In this document: positions 50,049-60,600 of the stretch, piece after piece | How positions within the stretch are numbered: the first letter of the stretch is position 1 | Layout of the letters: each line of letters opens with the position of its first letter | Source: Kalmanozyma brasiliensis GHG001 | Taxonomy: Eukaryota > Basidiomycota > Ustilaginomycetes > Ustilaginales | Reading direction: 5' to 3' | Assembly: GCF_000497045.1 (NCBI RefSeq) | Contig: NW_015961981.1 | Span: 684,401-748,400 of the forward strand | DNA length: 64,000 nt | Made by a program: the position numbers and the translations under genes | The notes under the pieces: model-generated | Told to the model about the DNA's origin: nothing | The model's input: the letters and a program-made list of their open reading frames with translations, nothing else | Database searches by the model: none

Positions 50049-51689
50049 ATGAGGTCGTCGTTGGTATCTGCTTTGCTTTCACTCGCCTGCGCTGGCCTCG
50101 CCACGGCGCATGGCATGGACCGAAGCTGTCGCCCCATGGAGAAGCGCGCATTCAACCTCGACAAACGACAGCTTCAGTCCGGCGGCGAGGGACAGTCGGT
50201 CACAGCCGGTGGTGGCGCCTCGGCTGCTCGTTATAGCTGCGACCCTTCCACCTGCCAACTACCCAACTGCCACTGCGCCGACACCAACCCACCTGGCGGC
50301 CTCGACCCCAAGGATGTTCCTCAGTTCATCGTCTTCACCGCCGACGATGCAGTGCAGGACTACACGATCAAGTCGGTGGACCAGTTCCTGGCTCAACGCA
50401 AGAACCCCAACGGATGCAAACCCGTCATGACCTACTTTGTCTCGCTCAATTACACCAACTACGCCCAGGTCACGGAGCTGTACGTCAATGGCAACGACGT
50501 GGCCGACCACACCATGACGCACCAGGAACAGCCTGCCACCAACGCCGAGATCGACGGCAACCTCATCACGCTCAACGCGCTCGCCGGTATCCCGTTCAAG
50601 TCGATCACTGGCTACCGCGCTCCCTTCCTCAACTACAGCCGTGGAAACCTGGAACACCTCGCTGCGACCAACTTCCTTTACGACAGCAGTTCGACGGCGT
50701 CCGTCCCCGTAACCGACCCCAACACGGATGCCTTCTGGCCGTACACGCTCGACAATGGCATGGCCAACGACTGCAACTCGGTGGACAACATCTGCGGCGG
50801 CCAGCCCAAGCTGCCTGGCTTCTGGGAGATCCCCATGTATGCGATCTTTGACGAGCGCGGAGCCGCTGGCGCGCACCTGATGGACCCGTGGCTGGACAGT
50901 GCCAACGCCTCGGACGTCCTCTCCTGGATGCAGAACACCTTCATGGACCACTACAATGGCAAGCGCCAGCCCTTCGGAATCTACACGCACCCCATTCACC
51001 TGGCGACCGGCTACCCAGGCCTCACAGACCCCGTGGACCAGATCAAGATGCTCAACCAATTCCTCGACTGGGCGACGACCTCTTCGTCCATGCAGAACGT
51101 GTGGATCGTCAGCAACGAGCAGTTGCTAGCATGGATGCGCAACCCCGTCCCCGCGAGCCAGCTCAACACGCTGGACGCGTTCAAGTGCACGACGCCCGCC
51201 GTGTCGCAGCGCATCTGCAACGGTTTTGCCTCGAACAACAACCTGCTCGAGCACTGTATTTCCAACACGGCGGGGGATGCGCTGAACAACTCGCCGTTCT
51301 ACACGTGCTACGGGTGCCCGGAGACGACTCCTTCGCCTCAACAGCCCAACCCGCCGCAGAGGAACAACGACAAGACGCTGCGAACGCGCATTCCGGCCAA
51401 CTGCGACACGCCGTTCTGGGACCCGGTCGGGGCCAAGTGTCTGTGCACGGGTTCGGCTTGTGCGTTCGACGATTCGACCCGACCCATTGGACCGAACGGC
51501 TCGAACCTGACATCGAGTGGATCGACCAACACGGGCTCGAGCGCGGGCGCGGGCGGTTCGCCCAGCGCCAGCTCGGATCCGTACCGCACGTTCAGCGGTG
51601 CTACGGCGAAGATGCCGGGCAGCGTGGTGGGTTGGACCGTGTCGATGGTGGTCGCTGCTGTGGGTGGTGCGGCGATGGTGTTCATGTGA
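50049..51689 (+). CDS. GPI-type chitin deacetylase-like protein
   Basis: This 546-residue secreted polysaccharide deacetylase (carbohydrate esterase 4-like) is expected to act on chitin or chitooligomers of the cell wall. The signal peptide is at residues 1-21 (SLVSALLSLACAGLATA). Dibasic KR sites at 32-33 and 39-40 may be Kex2 cleavage points, and a Cys-rich stretch follows. Motif 1 is FTADDAVQD (Asp99/Asp100), motif 2 is DHTMTH with metal ligands His154 and His158, and GYRAPF is motif 3. A Ser/Gly-rich stalk and a C-terminal hydrophobic tail (about 525-546) indicate a GPI anchor. The in-frame extension to 49734 was not used because the signal peptide begins at 50049. Key metal ligands are present, so activity is plausible. 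Confidence 0.88.
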   Translation: MRSSLVSALLSLACAGLATAHGMDRSCRPMEKRAFNLDKRQLQSGGEGQSVTAGGGASAARYSCDPSTCQLPNCHCADTNPPGGLDPKDVPQFIVFTADDAVQDYTIKSVDQFLAQRKNPNGCKPVMTYFVSLNYTNYAQVTELYVNGNDVADHTMTHQEQPATNAEIDGNLITLNALAGIPFKSITGYRAPFLNYSRGNLEHLAATNFLYDSSSTASVPVTDPNTDAFWPYTLDNGMANDCNSVDNICGGQPKLPGFWEIPMYAIFDERGAAGAHLMDPWLDSANASDVLSWMQNTFMDHYNGKRQPFGIYTHPIHLATGYPGLTDPVDQIKMLNQFLDWATTSSSMQNVWIVSNEQLLAWMRNPVPASQLNTLDAFKCTTPAVSQRICNGFASNNNLLEHCISNTAGDALNNSPFYTCYGCPETTPSPQQPNPPQRNNDKTLRTRIPANCDTPFWDPVGAKCLCTGSACAFDDSTRPIGPNGSNLTSSGSTNTGSSAGAGGSPSASSDPYRTFSGATAKMPGSVVGWTVSMVVAAVGGAAMVFM

Positions 51690-51947
51690 GCGCTTTAGAT
51701 GTCGTAGATGACTCTGGTCCCCGTTTTGTTATGACTGGTCGGGCTAGGCTCGACCGATGGACATTCCTGTTTCCCTCTCTCAATTGCAATGCATTGCATC
51801 GTTTCCTCTTCCGTCGATGGTGTGTTCGCTGGCTGTGCTTCTCGTCATGATCCAGCTCTGAGACGCGATCGTGGTAAGATCACAGGCTTGGTAATGAATC
51901 ACGTTCTCTCGCTGCTGTCTCTCTCTCTCCTGCTGACGCCTTTGCAT

Positions 51948-52679
51948 TCAATTGATGGGCTTGACCATGCCCTTGGAGATCTGATAGTATACAAGTGTCG
52001 AGTCGGGCGCAATGATGGCGAGCATCACGCGCGAGGTGTCGACGTCTTCGCCTGGGCAAGCTGCCGCGTGGGCTTCGACGAGGGTAAAGATGGCGTCAAT
52101 TTGAGACGGTCGAAGGTGCTGGGTGATGGTGAGCGGGACGACAAACTCGTGGGCTTTGGCATCTTTGCGACGTCCCTTGATGGCTGCTATGCCGGCCTGG
52201 AGCAGTTCTTGCGCTTCGTCTTGATTGTTGGTGGATGCGACGAGACCCAGTCTGGCGGTCCCTGTTTTGAGCGCTTGCAGTTTTGAGCTGATGAGGTCTT
52301 GAGCTTCTGCGTCACTGATGTCGGCGAGGTCTCTTCTGGCGGTCTCAGCGGACGCCTCTGTGTCTGGTGTCGGATGTGTGGATAGTGCTAGGGCTTCGAC
52401 GAGGTCCCAGGCAGCAGCGCCATTTTTGAGGTCAATGTACGCTTGAAAGATGGCTGGTGCTTGAGTGGGATATCGTCGACATAATGGCGCTACGGCGGGA
52501 TACGAAGGATGGGACGAAGGTGCGCCTAACGAGGTAGTGCTGGAAGAAGCGCCAGTCTCTGCGTGTAGAAGGGTGTCGTACTGCTGCCTTTTAGAGAGCT
52601 GATGCGACGAAGGTTGTGGTAGAGAGGGTTTGTCGGTGCGACTTGCGCTTGCGACGGACTGTGCTGGTGTTGACGCCAT
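51948..52679 (-). CDS. tRNA-splicing endonuclease subunit Sen15
   Basis: This 243-residue protein has a C-terminal Sen15 domain. The SEN complex cuts introns from nuclear pre-tRNAs; Sen15 is a structural partner of the catalytic Sen34. The signature block is FVVPLTITQHLRPSQIDAIF, then VMLAIIAPDSTLVYYQISKGMVKP at the extreme C-terminus (landmarks HLRPSQIDAIF, DSTLVYYQISKG). The N-terminal half is Ser/Ala/Thr-rich with YPTQAPAIFQAYIDLKNG and AWDLVEAL helices. The start is ATG 52679 (GCC before it); the longer open frame begins with TTG and was not used. It is a single exon, convergent with the deacetylase gene. Confidence rests on the C-terminal domain. Confidence 0.87.
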   Translation of the reverse strand: MASTPAQSVASASRTDKPSLPQPSSHQLSKRQQYDTLLHAETGASSSTTSLGAPSSHPSYPAVAPLCRRYPTQAPAIFQAYIDLKNGAAAWDLVEALALSTHPTPDTEASAETARRDLADISDAEAQDLISSKLQALKTGTARLGLVASTNNQDEAQELLQAGIAAIKGRRKDAKAHEFVVPLTITQHLRPSQIDAIFTLVEAHAAACPGEDVDTSRVMLAIIAPDSTLVYYQISKGMVKPIN

Positions 52680-54381
52680 CGTGATGCTGGGTATGCAAAG
52701 ATGTGCGCGCGACGAGATGGGTAGGTAGGCGAAGGGGATGGTGAGGAGCGAAGAAGTGAGCAACCTTTCAGGGTCCTGTCGAGGCAGATTTCGCCCGAAG
52801 GAAGGGTGTTAGGGCGCCTTCGCGTATCTCGATTTGGTCGAGGGTTAAGTATCGGCGATCCGCATTTTTTGAGGAAAAGGCAGCCTAGTTGAGATGTGCG
52901 AGATTCCCTCATTCGCTGGCAGATTCAAGTCTGCCAGGAAAAGGGCTCAAAAAAGGCGGACGAGAAAAGAAAAACTTGAAAAGGAAAAGCAGAGTCGGCG
53001 GCTAAGCGAGATTTTTGCAAAGTCCGACCATGCCGGCGGTCAGTCGGGCGACTCTTGCCGAGGATCGCTGTAAACAACGAGGGTGACGGGTTCAGAGATG
53101 TTCGATTTGTCCCGTCCATGTCAAAGATCGCGTCGTTGATTGATATCGACCACGAGTAGACTCAGCTTCAGAAGCTGACGGTGAAAGAGGAAAAAAGTGC
53201 AAGGTATAAGCGCCTCGTCGTTGCAAGAGGATCAGGCAGCGTGGTCACCGCAATCACGTATTGAGGCAGCATGCCAAATGACCAAACTCCGACCTTGAAT
53301 GAATTTTAGCAGCCAAATGCAGAGAGCGTGGGCCGAGTCGTGCCGCGTTTGCAGTCTGTCCTTTCAAACTTCCTTGTCCCTCTCTGCAAGCAACCTGTCA
53401 CTCTCTCCCTTCTGCTCGACTCGCCAGCCCAGTCTACCAGTCCAGCCGACGGCAATGCATCAACCAGACACGGGACAAGCCAAACGCAGACCCACTTGTC
53501 CGTTCGATTTGGGACCACCGCGCCATCTCAGCTCGGCACCTCGAATCGCCCACCATGTGGTCGCATTCCTGCCGAGGTTTCTGCCGCCGGCATGGCCCTT
53601 ATCACGCAGATCCGCCAGCTTAGCATCCGCATGGTCACCCTCGTCCGACCTTGTGCAACCCCTTCCCTCCCATGCCGCATGAATCTCGCCCCCGCTCCCG
53701 CGCCGCCGGGTTGGACCACTCGGCCGCCTACAGTACCTCTTCGACCTTGCGTCCAAAACAGCGCCAACGCCATGCTCGATGTTGTCCTCCGTCGCTCAGT
53801 CCCTCCTTGTCTTCCCACCTGACACGACAGACGCACTCCTGCCTTCCCTCGTGGCTCAAATGGCTGTGAAGCTGCTTGTGCTCTAGTCATTAGTTATCGC
53901 ACTGTTCGTCTGCCCTGCCTGCGGACGAACGTGTTCATCGCTGCCGCCTCTCCTTCCTCAGCCTTGTCCACTTCTCGGACCCAACTATCGCCACGACAGC
54001 TGCACGCCGGACCATCGTGTCAACACAGACTCCCTTTGCATCGACGTCGAAACGCGCGAGCCATCCATCCTCGGAACTGCCGAACCTCGAGCCACATGGG
54101 CGTCAATGGCTGACACAACGTAGCATTAGCTTCAGCGCTCGTCCTCCCTCTCCGTCACATGCTTTGCCGTACAAGTCACATCACATTCTACACGACTATC
54201 ACCCTTGTCACGGCTCAGTCGACGCCTATATACCCACCCCTCTTGCGTGGATACCGTTCCTATCATCTTATCGAGATCACCACCTCGACGCATTCGCATC
54301 CACCAACAGTCGACATCGTCGACATCGCCTCTCCCGTCCAACGCGTAGTCATCGAGCATCCTGCCGCCTCGACACACCATC
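52680..54381. other. 1.7-kb divergent intergenic region
   Basis: This is the upstream region of Sen15 and of the Stealth-family gene. Overlapping frames at 53300-53890 on both strands lack domain features. A C/T-rich leader precedes 54382. No gene is supported. Confidence 0.45.
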
Positions 54382-57300
54382 ATGCGCGCCAACTTCAGCG
54401 ACGACACGCGCATCTTCTTCGTGACGGCTGACCAGCGCGATCCCCAGACTGGGCCCTCTTCCCACGCCGGACCGTCCTCGCCGCTGCTGTCCTCGCGCAC
54501 CTCGCTGTCTTCAACCACCATCATCGACGGCGAAGATTCGATCCACTTTCGTGACGATGCATTCCACCGCGACCAACGACGCTGGTCTGACTCCTGCGAG
54601 TCGTCAGATTCACTGACGGGCAACTTCATCACCAACCATTTCCCCAGCCTCAGGAACAAGCTCCCTACGCTACTGGGTAGCTCCGGCTACCAGAAGCTCG
54701 CTGCCAGTGACGACGTCCCGCCGCTCATGCGTCGCATCGCACACGGCAAAAAGGTCGTCTGCGTTCTTCTTCTCGCCGCACTTTTGCTCGGCATCGGGAC
54801 ACGTCAGATCCACAAAGCAGCCCCACCAGCAACGCATTGCAGCGCGACCGATTCCTTCTGCTCCTCTTTGCACGACGAAGACTCTTTGCAGGATGCCTCA
54901 GTTCAGCTGCCTGCGATGCTACGACCCGAGCATCCTGAGGAGCCTAGTCAGATTCTGCCCTTCGATCTGCATCACGAGGACTCTCTGACGGTCGCACCGC
55001 TCGTACCGTCGCCATCAGCACCCAACAAAAGACAGCTCGACACGATACCCTCCCAGCAGTACCTGTTCGACACGCAAGCTTGCATCGAAGCGTGGGTCGC
55101 CAACGGTAGCGTCTGCAAAGAGCTGGACGGCTTCTTTCGCAAGCAGCCCGACCTAGCCAACGTCGACCTTCTCTACACATGGGTCAATGGATCTGACTGG
55201 CGTCATTCGAGCGCCAAATGGATGCATGGATATCGTCCAGTGGGTCACTGGCAGGAATATGTCGAGGACGATCTCTTCCCTTCGTCACCGAGCCGAGACG
55301 CGTCATCACAACACGTGTCAAGGCCGCCCACCCGCCGAACGTTGCAAGGTGCCGAACAGGATACCGCTTCAAAGTTGACACGCAGATCAGGAGTATCCAT
55401 TCAGAGCCGTTTCCGCGACCATGAAGAGCTGCGCTTCTCGATGCGATCCGCAGCCAAGCATCTGCACGGCCTTTCCACCATCCACATTGTCGCGCCCGAC
55501 TTTTCCGCGCCCTACCACCTTCAGCCCGGTGCTCGTGCGTCAGACGGTCCCAAAAAGGAGCGAAGCCTGTCATCATCGCCGGATCTGAAGTTGGGCCGCC
55601 GTTCCTCCAAGCCGGCGTTCGATCTCAAGGTGGAAAAACTCGCCGAGGGGTTCCTGGGACTGCCCTCTCAACTGCGCCGCGTCCAGGGACTTGGCACCGA
55701 CCGCTTCACCACGGACGAGGGCCAGATCCGCGAAGGCCAGCTTCCCCAGTGGCTTTCGATCGCAGACGACGCGGACGTGCTCGCAGGCCAAGCAGCCGCC
55801 ACGGACGACATAAAGTCATCCTCACACTCCTTCTCCGCATCCCTGACTCGGCTCTTCTCGTCGCCGGTGTCTACCTCGTCCTCCACAGCTCCGCCCAAAG
55901 TGCGCCTGCACCACGACTGGAACGCCTTCACCGACAACTGGCTTGTCACTCACCCACTCACCGCTGCCGAACGCAAGCATCGCGACGACTACCGTCGTGC
56001 CGCGCTGCCGACATTCAACTCGATGGCGGCCGAGGCGATGCTTGGCGATCATCCCGGTCTGCACGACACCTTCGTCTACTCGAACGACGACTTCTTCATC
56101 ACCGACGACGTGAGCACGGGCGACATCAGCTCGCCTCTCTACGGACCCGTGCTGCGTCTCGACTACAACCTCGTCGTCCAAGGCAAGCACTCGCCCGACG
56201 CGACACCAGGCGAATGGTCCGCACTGTGGCACACCAACTGGTTGCTGGACCAGCGCTTCGGCAAACGCAAACGCCCGTACATCCAGCACGTCCACAAGAG
56301 CTTCTCACGGTCCTTGCTGATCGAGGCACGCATGAGTTGGGCGCATGAACACGCCAAACTGGCGCTCAACCGCTTCCGCAACGGCGGCGACAACATCGTC
56401 ACGCATTTCCTCTCGTACTACAACATGATCGAGCGTCATCGAGAAGCATTGCTGTGGAGTTTCTTCATGCTGAAGCTGGACGAAGATGGCGATGGCTTGG
56501 TAGGGTCGGCGCACGAGCTGGCAGGGGCTTTGTCGCAGATGGGTCTCACCGCAAAGCAAAGCGCTACCGCCTTCTCCGCGTCAAACCGAAACCTCACTGT
56601 CAGCGTCCGATTGCCAAAACGCACGACGCTCAAAGACGACGCTGCCAACGCTGCGCTCATCCGCACTGGCTGGCCTGTTCCCTTGAAAAGCCGCTACGCC
56701 TTCAGCTCGCAAGACGGCTATCCGCTAGGTGACATCTCGAGCAAAGTCATCTACCGACGCGACTCGGCCGCGATGCGTCGCCGATACGTGCACAGCCCGC
56801 AGCCCGAAAACGGTCGTGGGGAAGAGAGCTACTTTGGCTGGCCGAACTTTGTCGATGATCCGACGGCCCATCCGAGCAACGTGTGGTGGAACCGGCGCTT
56901 CGAGCGGCCTGCATGCGAGCTCGATCTGGACCGATGTCTCGTTCGACCGTTTGCAGGACTGCAGAAGGGCAAAGTGGCGTGGGAGGAGGTGTTCAAGCAG
57001 TTTGCCTATGTCGATGGTGCTTGTGGTGACTGTCTCATCCACCACCTCGTGGGTCGGAGTGGTGAGCGCGGATTCAACGCGTTTCTTCCCACCGCTGACC
57101 GGGTCTACACTGGCAAGACGGATCCGAACGCGCAGCATCTCAACCGCGTTCCACACCTCCCACTCACATCAACCTGGAACGCGTCCTCGCCCGACACCGC
57201 ATCCTCACCCGAACCGACCTGCTTCACCGTCGCCTGCGTCCTGGCCAACTCCGGCTTCGGTCACGGTACGCCGCTCCGGCTGTTCGCGAGCCAGCTCATC

Positions 57301-57618
57301 CAGCGGTACGCCTACACGATCGCCGAATCGCCTCTGCAGTTCAAACAGCTCGAGACGCAGTACAGTTCGCGGCAGACGATGCGTGAGCTCGAGCACGCGC
57401 TGAAGCGGCCCTCGGCACTGGAACGCTTCGAGCAGCGGGAGAAGAACTCGAGCGAGGCAGGCGCGTGGCTTCAAAGTCAGCGCAGATTCGACTCGAATCG
57501 ACCGGTGTTCGTGTGCATCAATGACGATCTGACCGATCGATGGGCTGAGAGCGTGGGACCGGAGTTCACGCGGTGGATGGGCAGGATGTGGGCCCAGAAG
57601 CAGCGGTGGGAGCTGTAA
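54382..57618 (+). CDS. Stealth-family sugar-phosphate transferase (Xpt1/GNPTAB-like)
   Basis: This 1078-residue type II membrane protein belongs to the Stealth family, which transfers sugar-1-phosphates onto glycans (animal GlcNAc-1-phosphotransferase, cryptococcal Xpt1). A cytosolic tail of about 120 residues is followed by one membrane helix (about 124-139), placing the catalytic part in the Golgi lumen. Conserved region 1 is VDLLYTWVNGSD, region 2 RFRDHEELRFSMRSAAKHL and IHIVAPD, region 3 DTFVYSNDDFFI and later HVHKSFSRSLL. An EF-hand-like loop LDEDGDGLVG (D700, D702, D704) sits as in animal GNPTAB but lacks the closing Glu. Region 4-like sequence near ACGDCLIHHLVG follows. Ser-rich inserts separate the regions. 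It is a single exon starting at 54382. The acceptor glycan is unknown. Confidence 0.85.
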   Translation: MRANFSDDTRIFFVTADQRDPQTGPSSHAGPSSPLLSSRTSLSSTTIIDGEDSIHFRDDAFHRDQRRWSDSCESSDSLTGNFITNHFPSLRNKLPTLLGSSGYQKLAASDDVPPLMRRIAHGKKVVCVLLLAALLLGIGTRQIHKAAPPATHCSATDSFCSSLHDEDSLQDASVQLPAMLRPEHPEEPSQILPFDLHHEDSLTVAPLVPSPSAPNKRQLDTIPSQQYLFDTQACIEAWVANGSVCKELDGFFRKQPDLANVDLLYTWVNGSDWRHSSAKWMHGYRPVGHWQEYVEDDLFPSSPSRDASSQHVSRPPTRRTLQGAEQDTASKLTRRSGVSIQSRFRDHEELRFSMRSAAKHLHGLSTIHIVAPDFSAPYHLQPGARASDGPKKERSLSSSPDLKLGRRSSKPAFDLKVEKLAEGFLGLPSQLRRVQGLGTDRFTTDEGQIREGQLPQWLSIADDADVLAGQAAATDDIKSSSHSFSASLTRLFSSPVSTSSSTAPPKVRLHHDWNAFTDNWLVTHPLTAAERKHRDDYRRAALPTFNSMAAEAMLGDHPGLHDTFVYSNDDFFITDDVSTGDISSPLYGPVLRLDYNLVVQGKHSPDATPGEWSALWHTNWLLDQRFGKRKRPYIQHVHKSFSRSLLIEARMSWAHEHAKLALNRFRNGGDNIVTHFLSYYNMIERHREALLWSFFMLKLDEDGDGLVGSAHELAGALSQMGLTAKQSATAFSASNRNLTVSVRLPKRTTLKDDAANAALIRTGWPVPLKSRYAFSSQDGYPLGDISSKVIYRRDSAAMRRRYVHSPQPENGRGEESYFGWPNFVDDPTAHPSNVWWNRRFERPACELDLDRCLVRPFAGLQKGKVAWEEVFKQFAYVDGACGDCLIHHLVGRSGERGFNAFLPTADRVYTGKTDPNAQHLNRVPHLPLTSTWNASSPDTASSPEPTCFTVACVLANSGFGHGTPLRLFASQLIQRYAYTIAESPLQFKQLETQYSSRQTMRELEHALKRPSALERFEQREKNSSEAGAWLQSQRRFDSNRPVFVCINDDLTDRWAESVGPEFTRWMGRMWAQKQRWEL

Positions 57619-60600
57619 TGCAAGCATGCAATGTTGCAATGGACATATGACTTGTACGACCGACTTTCTTTCTCGCGATTGGGAGTGTTCATTTGAGCGG
57701 CCGACGCTGACGACCAAGCTGAGGCCTGTAACAAGATGTTCTCTAGGGGTGGGATGGATCTGCTGGGCCTCGGATTCGGCCTCCGAGCCGCCAGTTAGCG
57801 CGACGTGGGTCTCGACCCCGTCCATTTGAGGATTGCAAAAACTCCGAATCTCGTTCGAGGTGCTTGTCAGTTGACCCGTTGTACCAGACGACGCGGGGGG
57901 GCCTGGCTCATGGTCACCTGATCGCCTGTGAGCGTCCTGAGCGAGGTTGCGTGTTGTGTGCGGTCCTGTCTGCGGTTGAATTAGCCGTGCCGGTGGCATT
58001 GAAGCACAAGGCTGATCGCTGTCGACACCTCTCAGTTCGAGGGACCGCCTTTCGAGCGTTCGTATCTGGATGCGCTCCTCCACCACCACCACCGCCGAGC
58101 TCGCGGGCCAGTGTCTAGACCTCTGCGTCTCCACCGTGCGCACCGCTCCCGGGTGCTGCCACCGCCTTTGACACGAGGGCTTCGTTGACAAGCGGGCATC
58201 TCGGGCCAGCTGCCACTCCCGACTTTGTTCCGCGCCACGAGGGCTGGAAGAAAGGTCTCGACTCTGTTCATGTGGAAGCCTCGTTCGCTTGGCATGGCGT
58301 GCAGCTTGTTCGGGCTGTTCGGGATGGCGGCACCCGCCTGCAAGCATGCAGCCGATGCACGTCCGTTCGGAAGGGGCTTGGGCGGGACAGCTGGCGTGGG
58401 CGTGATTTTGAACTTGATCTGTTAGGCCTGAGACGAAATTGACGAGCCACAAATGTTACGCCGCGTCACGCACGAAGGCGCCGCTCGTCGCCGCGCGGCA
58501 AAGAAAGCCCACGGAGCTGGATCTGTCGTCTTACCCAACAGCCGAGAAGCGGGTAGCGCTGCAATTTCGTGGCTGGAACCATCAGCATGGAGACTCTAAG
58601 CGAGGCGGATAACGATCTTCGGAGCAGACGGCAAGCAATGCAAGGGGCATTGCGATGCGCGCGATGATGCCCAACTCAAGAATCGGCACAACGTGGCAAG
58701 CCCACCTACGCACGCCATCCCGCATCCCACCGCGAGGCATTGAAAAGAAGGGTGCCGGGCCATGCAGATCGCACTTTGTCCAACCCTGGAATCCGGCACG
58801 TCAGAAGATAGCGAGCAGCCTCCAACGTGGCAGCCGGGGTGAATCAGGGTGCATCGACGATGGCGATCGAAGCCTGCGCCGACCGTGTTGGAAAGAGACT
58901 TGTGGCGGCCTACGATGGGCATCCACCGCCTTGGCGACGCTCAAAGTCGACGGCCCGATACCCGCCCCAGACTAGCTCGGAGTTGGGATTGGGCGGCTTG
59001 CGTTGTCACCAAAAGGGCGGGTCGCATGAATGGGCAACCTCGACGTCCTCGAGCATCGCATGAGCCGCGGAGAGCTGATGGTTGTCTGTGTCGCGTTACG
59101 CGGGCAGCGGTGAGAAGAGACTTTCGCCTGAGTTGTCGACGGCTTTTTCCGCGACCCTGTCCAAGGGGACGGACACCGCAAATTGGATCGATGTGCGGAG
59201 TGCGGAAAGCGACGACGGTAGTACCAGCCAGGATGCTTCAACTGAGATCTACTTTGAAGCAGGGATGGTTGACCGATGCATTCCCTCAGCTGACCGAGCG
59301 TCGAAGGGGAAAAATAGGTCACGAGGTGTGCAGAGCGGAGCGGCAGCGGCAGGCGGAAGGAAAGGCAAGAGAGAGGTACCGCTGCTGCACTCTCCCATTT
59401 GTTTGCTTCCTGCACAGAGAGAGGGTCCATAGGCCCGCATGGATCTCTGTTGGATGCGGGCTGTGGACTTGGAGTCCGCCCTAGATGGCTGTGAGCCGTG
59501 CAGCACTCGAGTTGTGTATCGCCCGTTCTCGGATTCCTGAAGAGACGGGGCGCTGTTCAATCTGGTGATCCATGTCTATCTAACTGAACGGATGGAACGG
59601 GGTTCGAAAGCAGACCAGCTCGGAGCCCACGATCGGAGCCATCGCGATCGCAATTAACGCGACGGCGCCTCTGCCCCAAGTGCCTATCGCCAAAAAAATA
59701 CGCGAGGTTGGGGTTCGATGTCCGACGTAGACCTCTGTCATTGTGCTGCTCTCGGTTTGTGCCCACGCTATTGTTGCTGTGCGACATCACGGGGCCTGTT
59801 TGCGTTTGTTCGCTTGGTCCTGCCCATCGAATCTCGCTCGCCGATGGCGCTGTACACTCGTCGGTGCCTGAGATGGTGCGCAAAGTGAGTCCAAACGTGT
59901 CTCGCCAACAAGCCGAATGGAAGGTGTGCTGCGTCCATCGGTTCCCGCGCGCGCGTGTATGCTACCGCGTAAAGTGCAGCTGGCCTTCCCAACTTGACAC
60001 CTCCCTGGACCATGTTTGGTTGTTCCGGTGGGTGTTGGACTATATGCTAACGATGTCGATAGAAGACCAACGCTACTCCGAGCTCGTGGTCCGTGAGTAT
60101 GCCTTGCTCACCCTTGCGGTAGTACTGATACACCATCACCTTAGATCGCATGCTTCTGCATTGGAAATGGCGGGCGCCGCAGGGTGCCACGCGCTCATGG
60201 GATGCAAGTTCACCAGTACCGCGCGCGCGCGGCGATGCAATGCGATGCAAGCAGGCAAGCTTGTTGCGGATGGGCGCGGCGCATGCGTAGCGTAATAATG
60301 TTGCATGCATGGAACTTACCAGCGCGGGGGGAGCCCAAGTGGGAGCGAAAAGAGGGCTGGCTGCGAGCTGCAGGTCAGCTGGGACTCCGATCTGCGAGGA
60401 AGATCAGAGCTGCAGTACGAGTTCGCTTAGACTGCGAGCCTAAATTTAAATACGGAGCCTTGGGAGCGGTAGCCGGCCCGGTCGCTGACATCAATCGGGT
60501 CGTCCAACGGCAACGACGAAGCTTCCATCCGCATCGACATGCGCGGTGGGTTCGTCACCATGATGCTATGGTACAGAGCGTTGACCAAACCTTGTCGATC

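Noticed and set aside
50259..51059. 266-codon minus-strand open frame
   Set aside because: It is antisense to the deacetylase catalytic domain, with no recognisable family.
57205..58452. 415-codon minus-strand open frame
   Set aside because: It overlaps the 3' end of the Stealth gene antisense; the sequence is Ser/Arg/Gln-rich with no domain.
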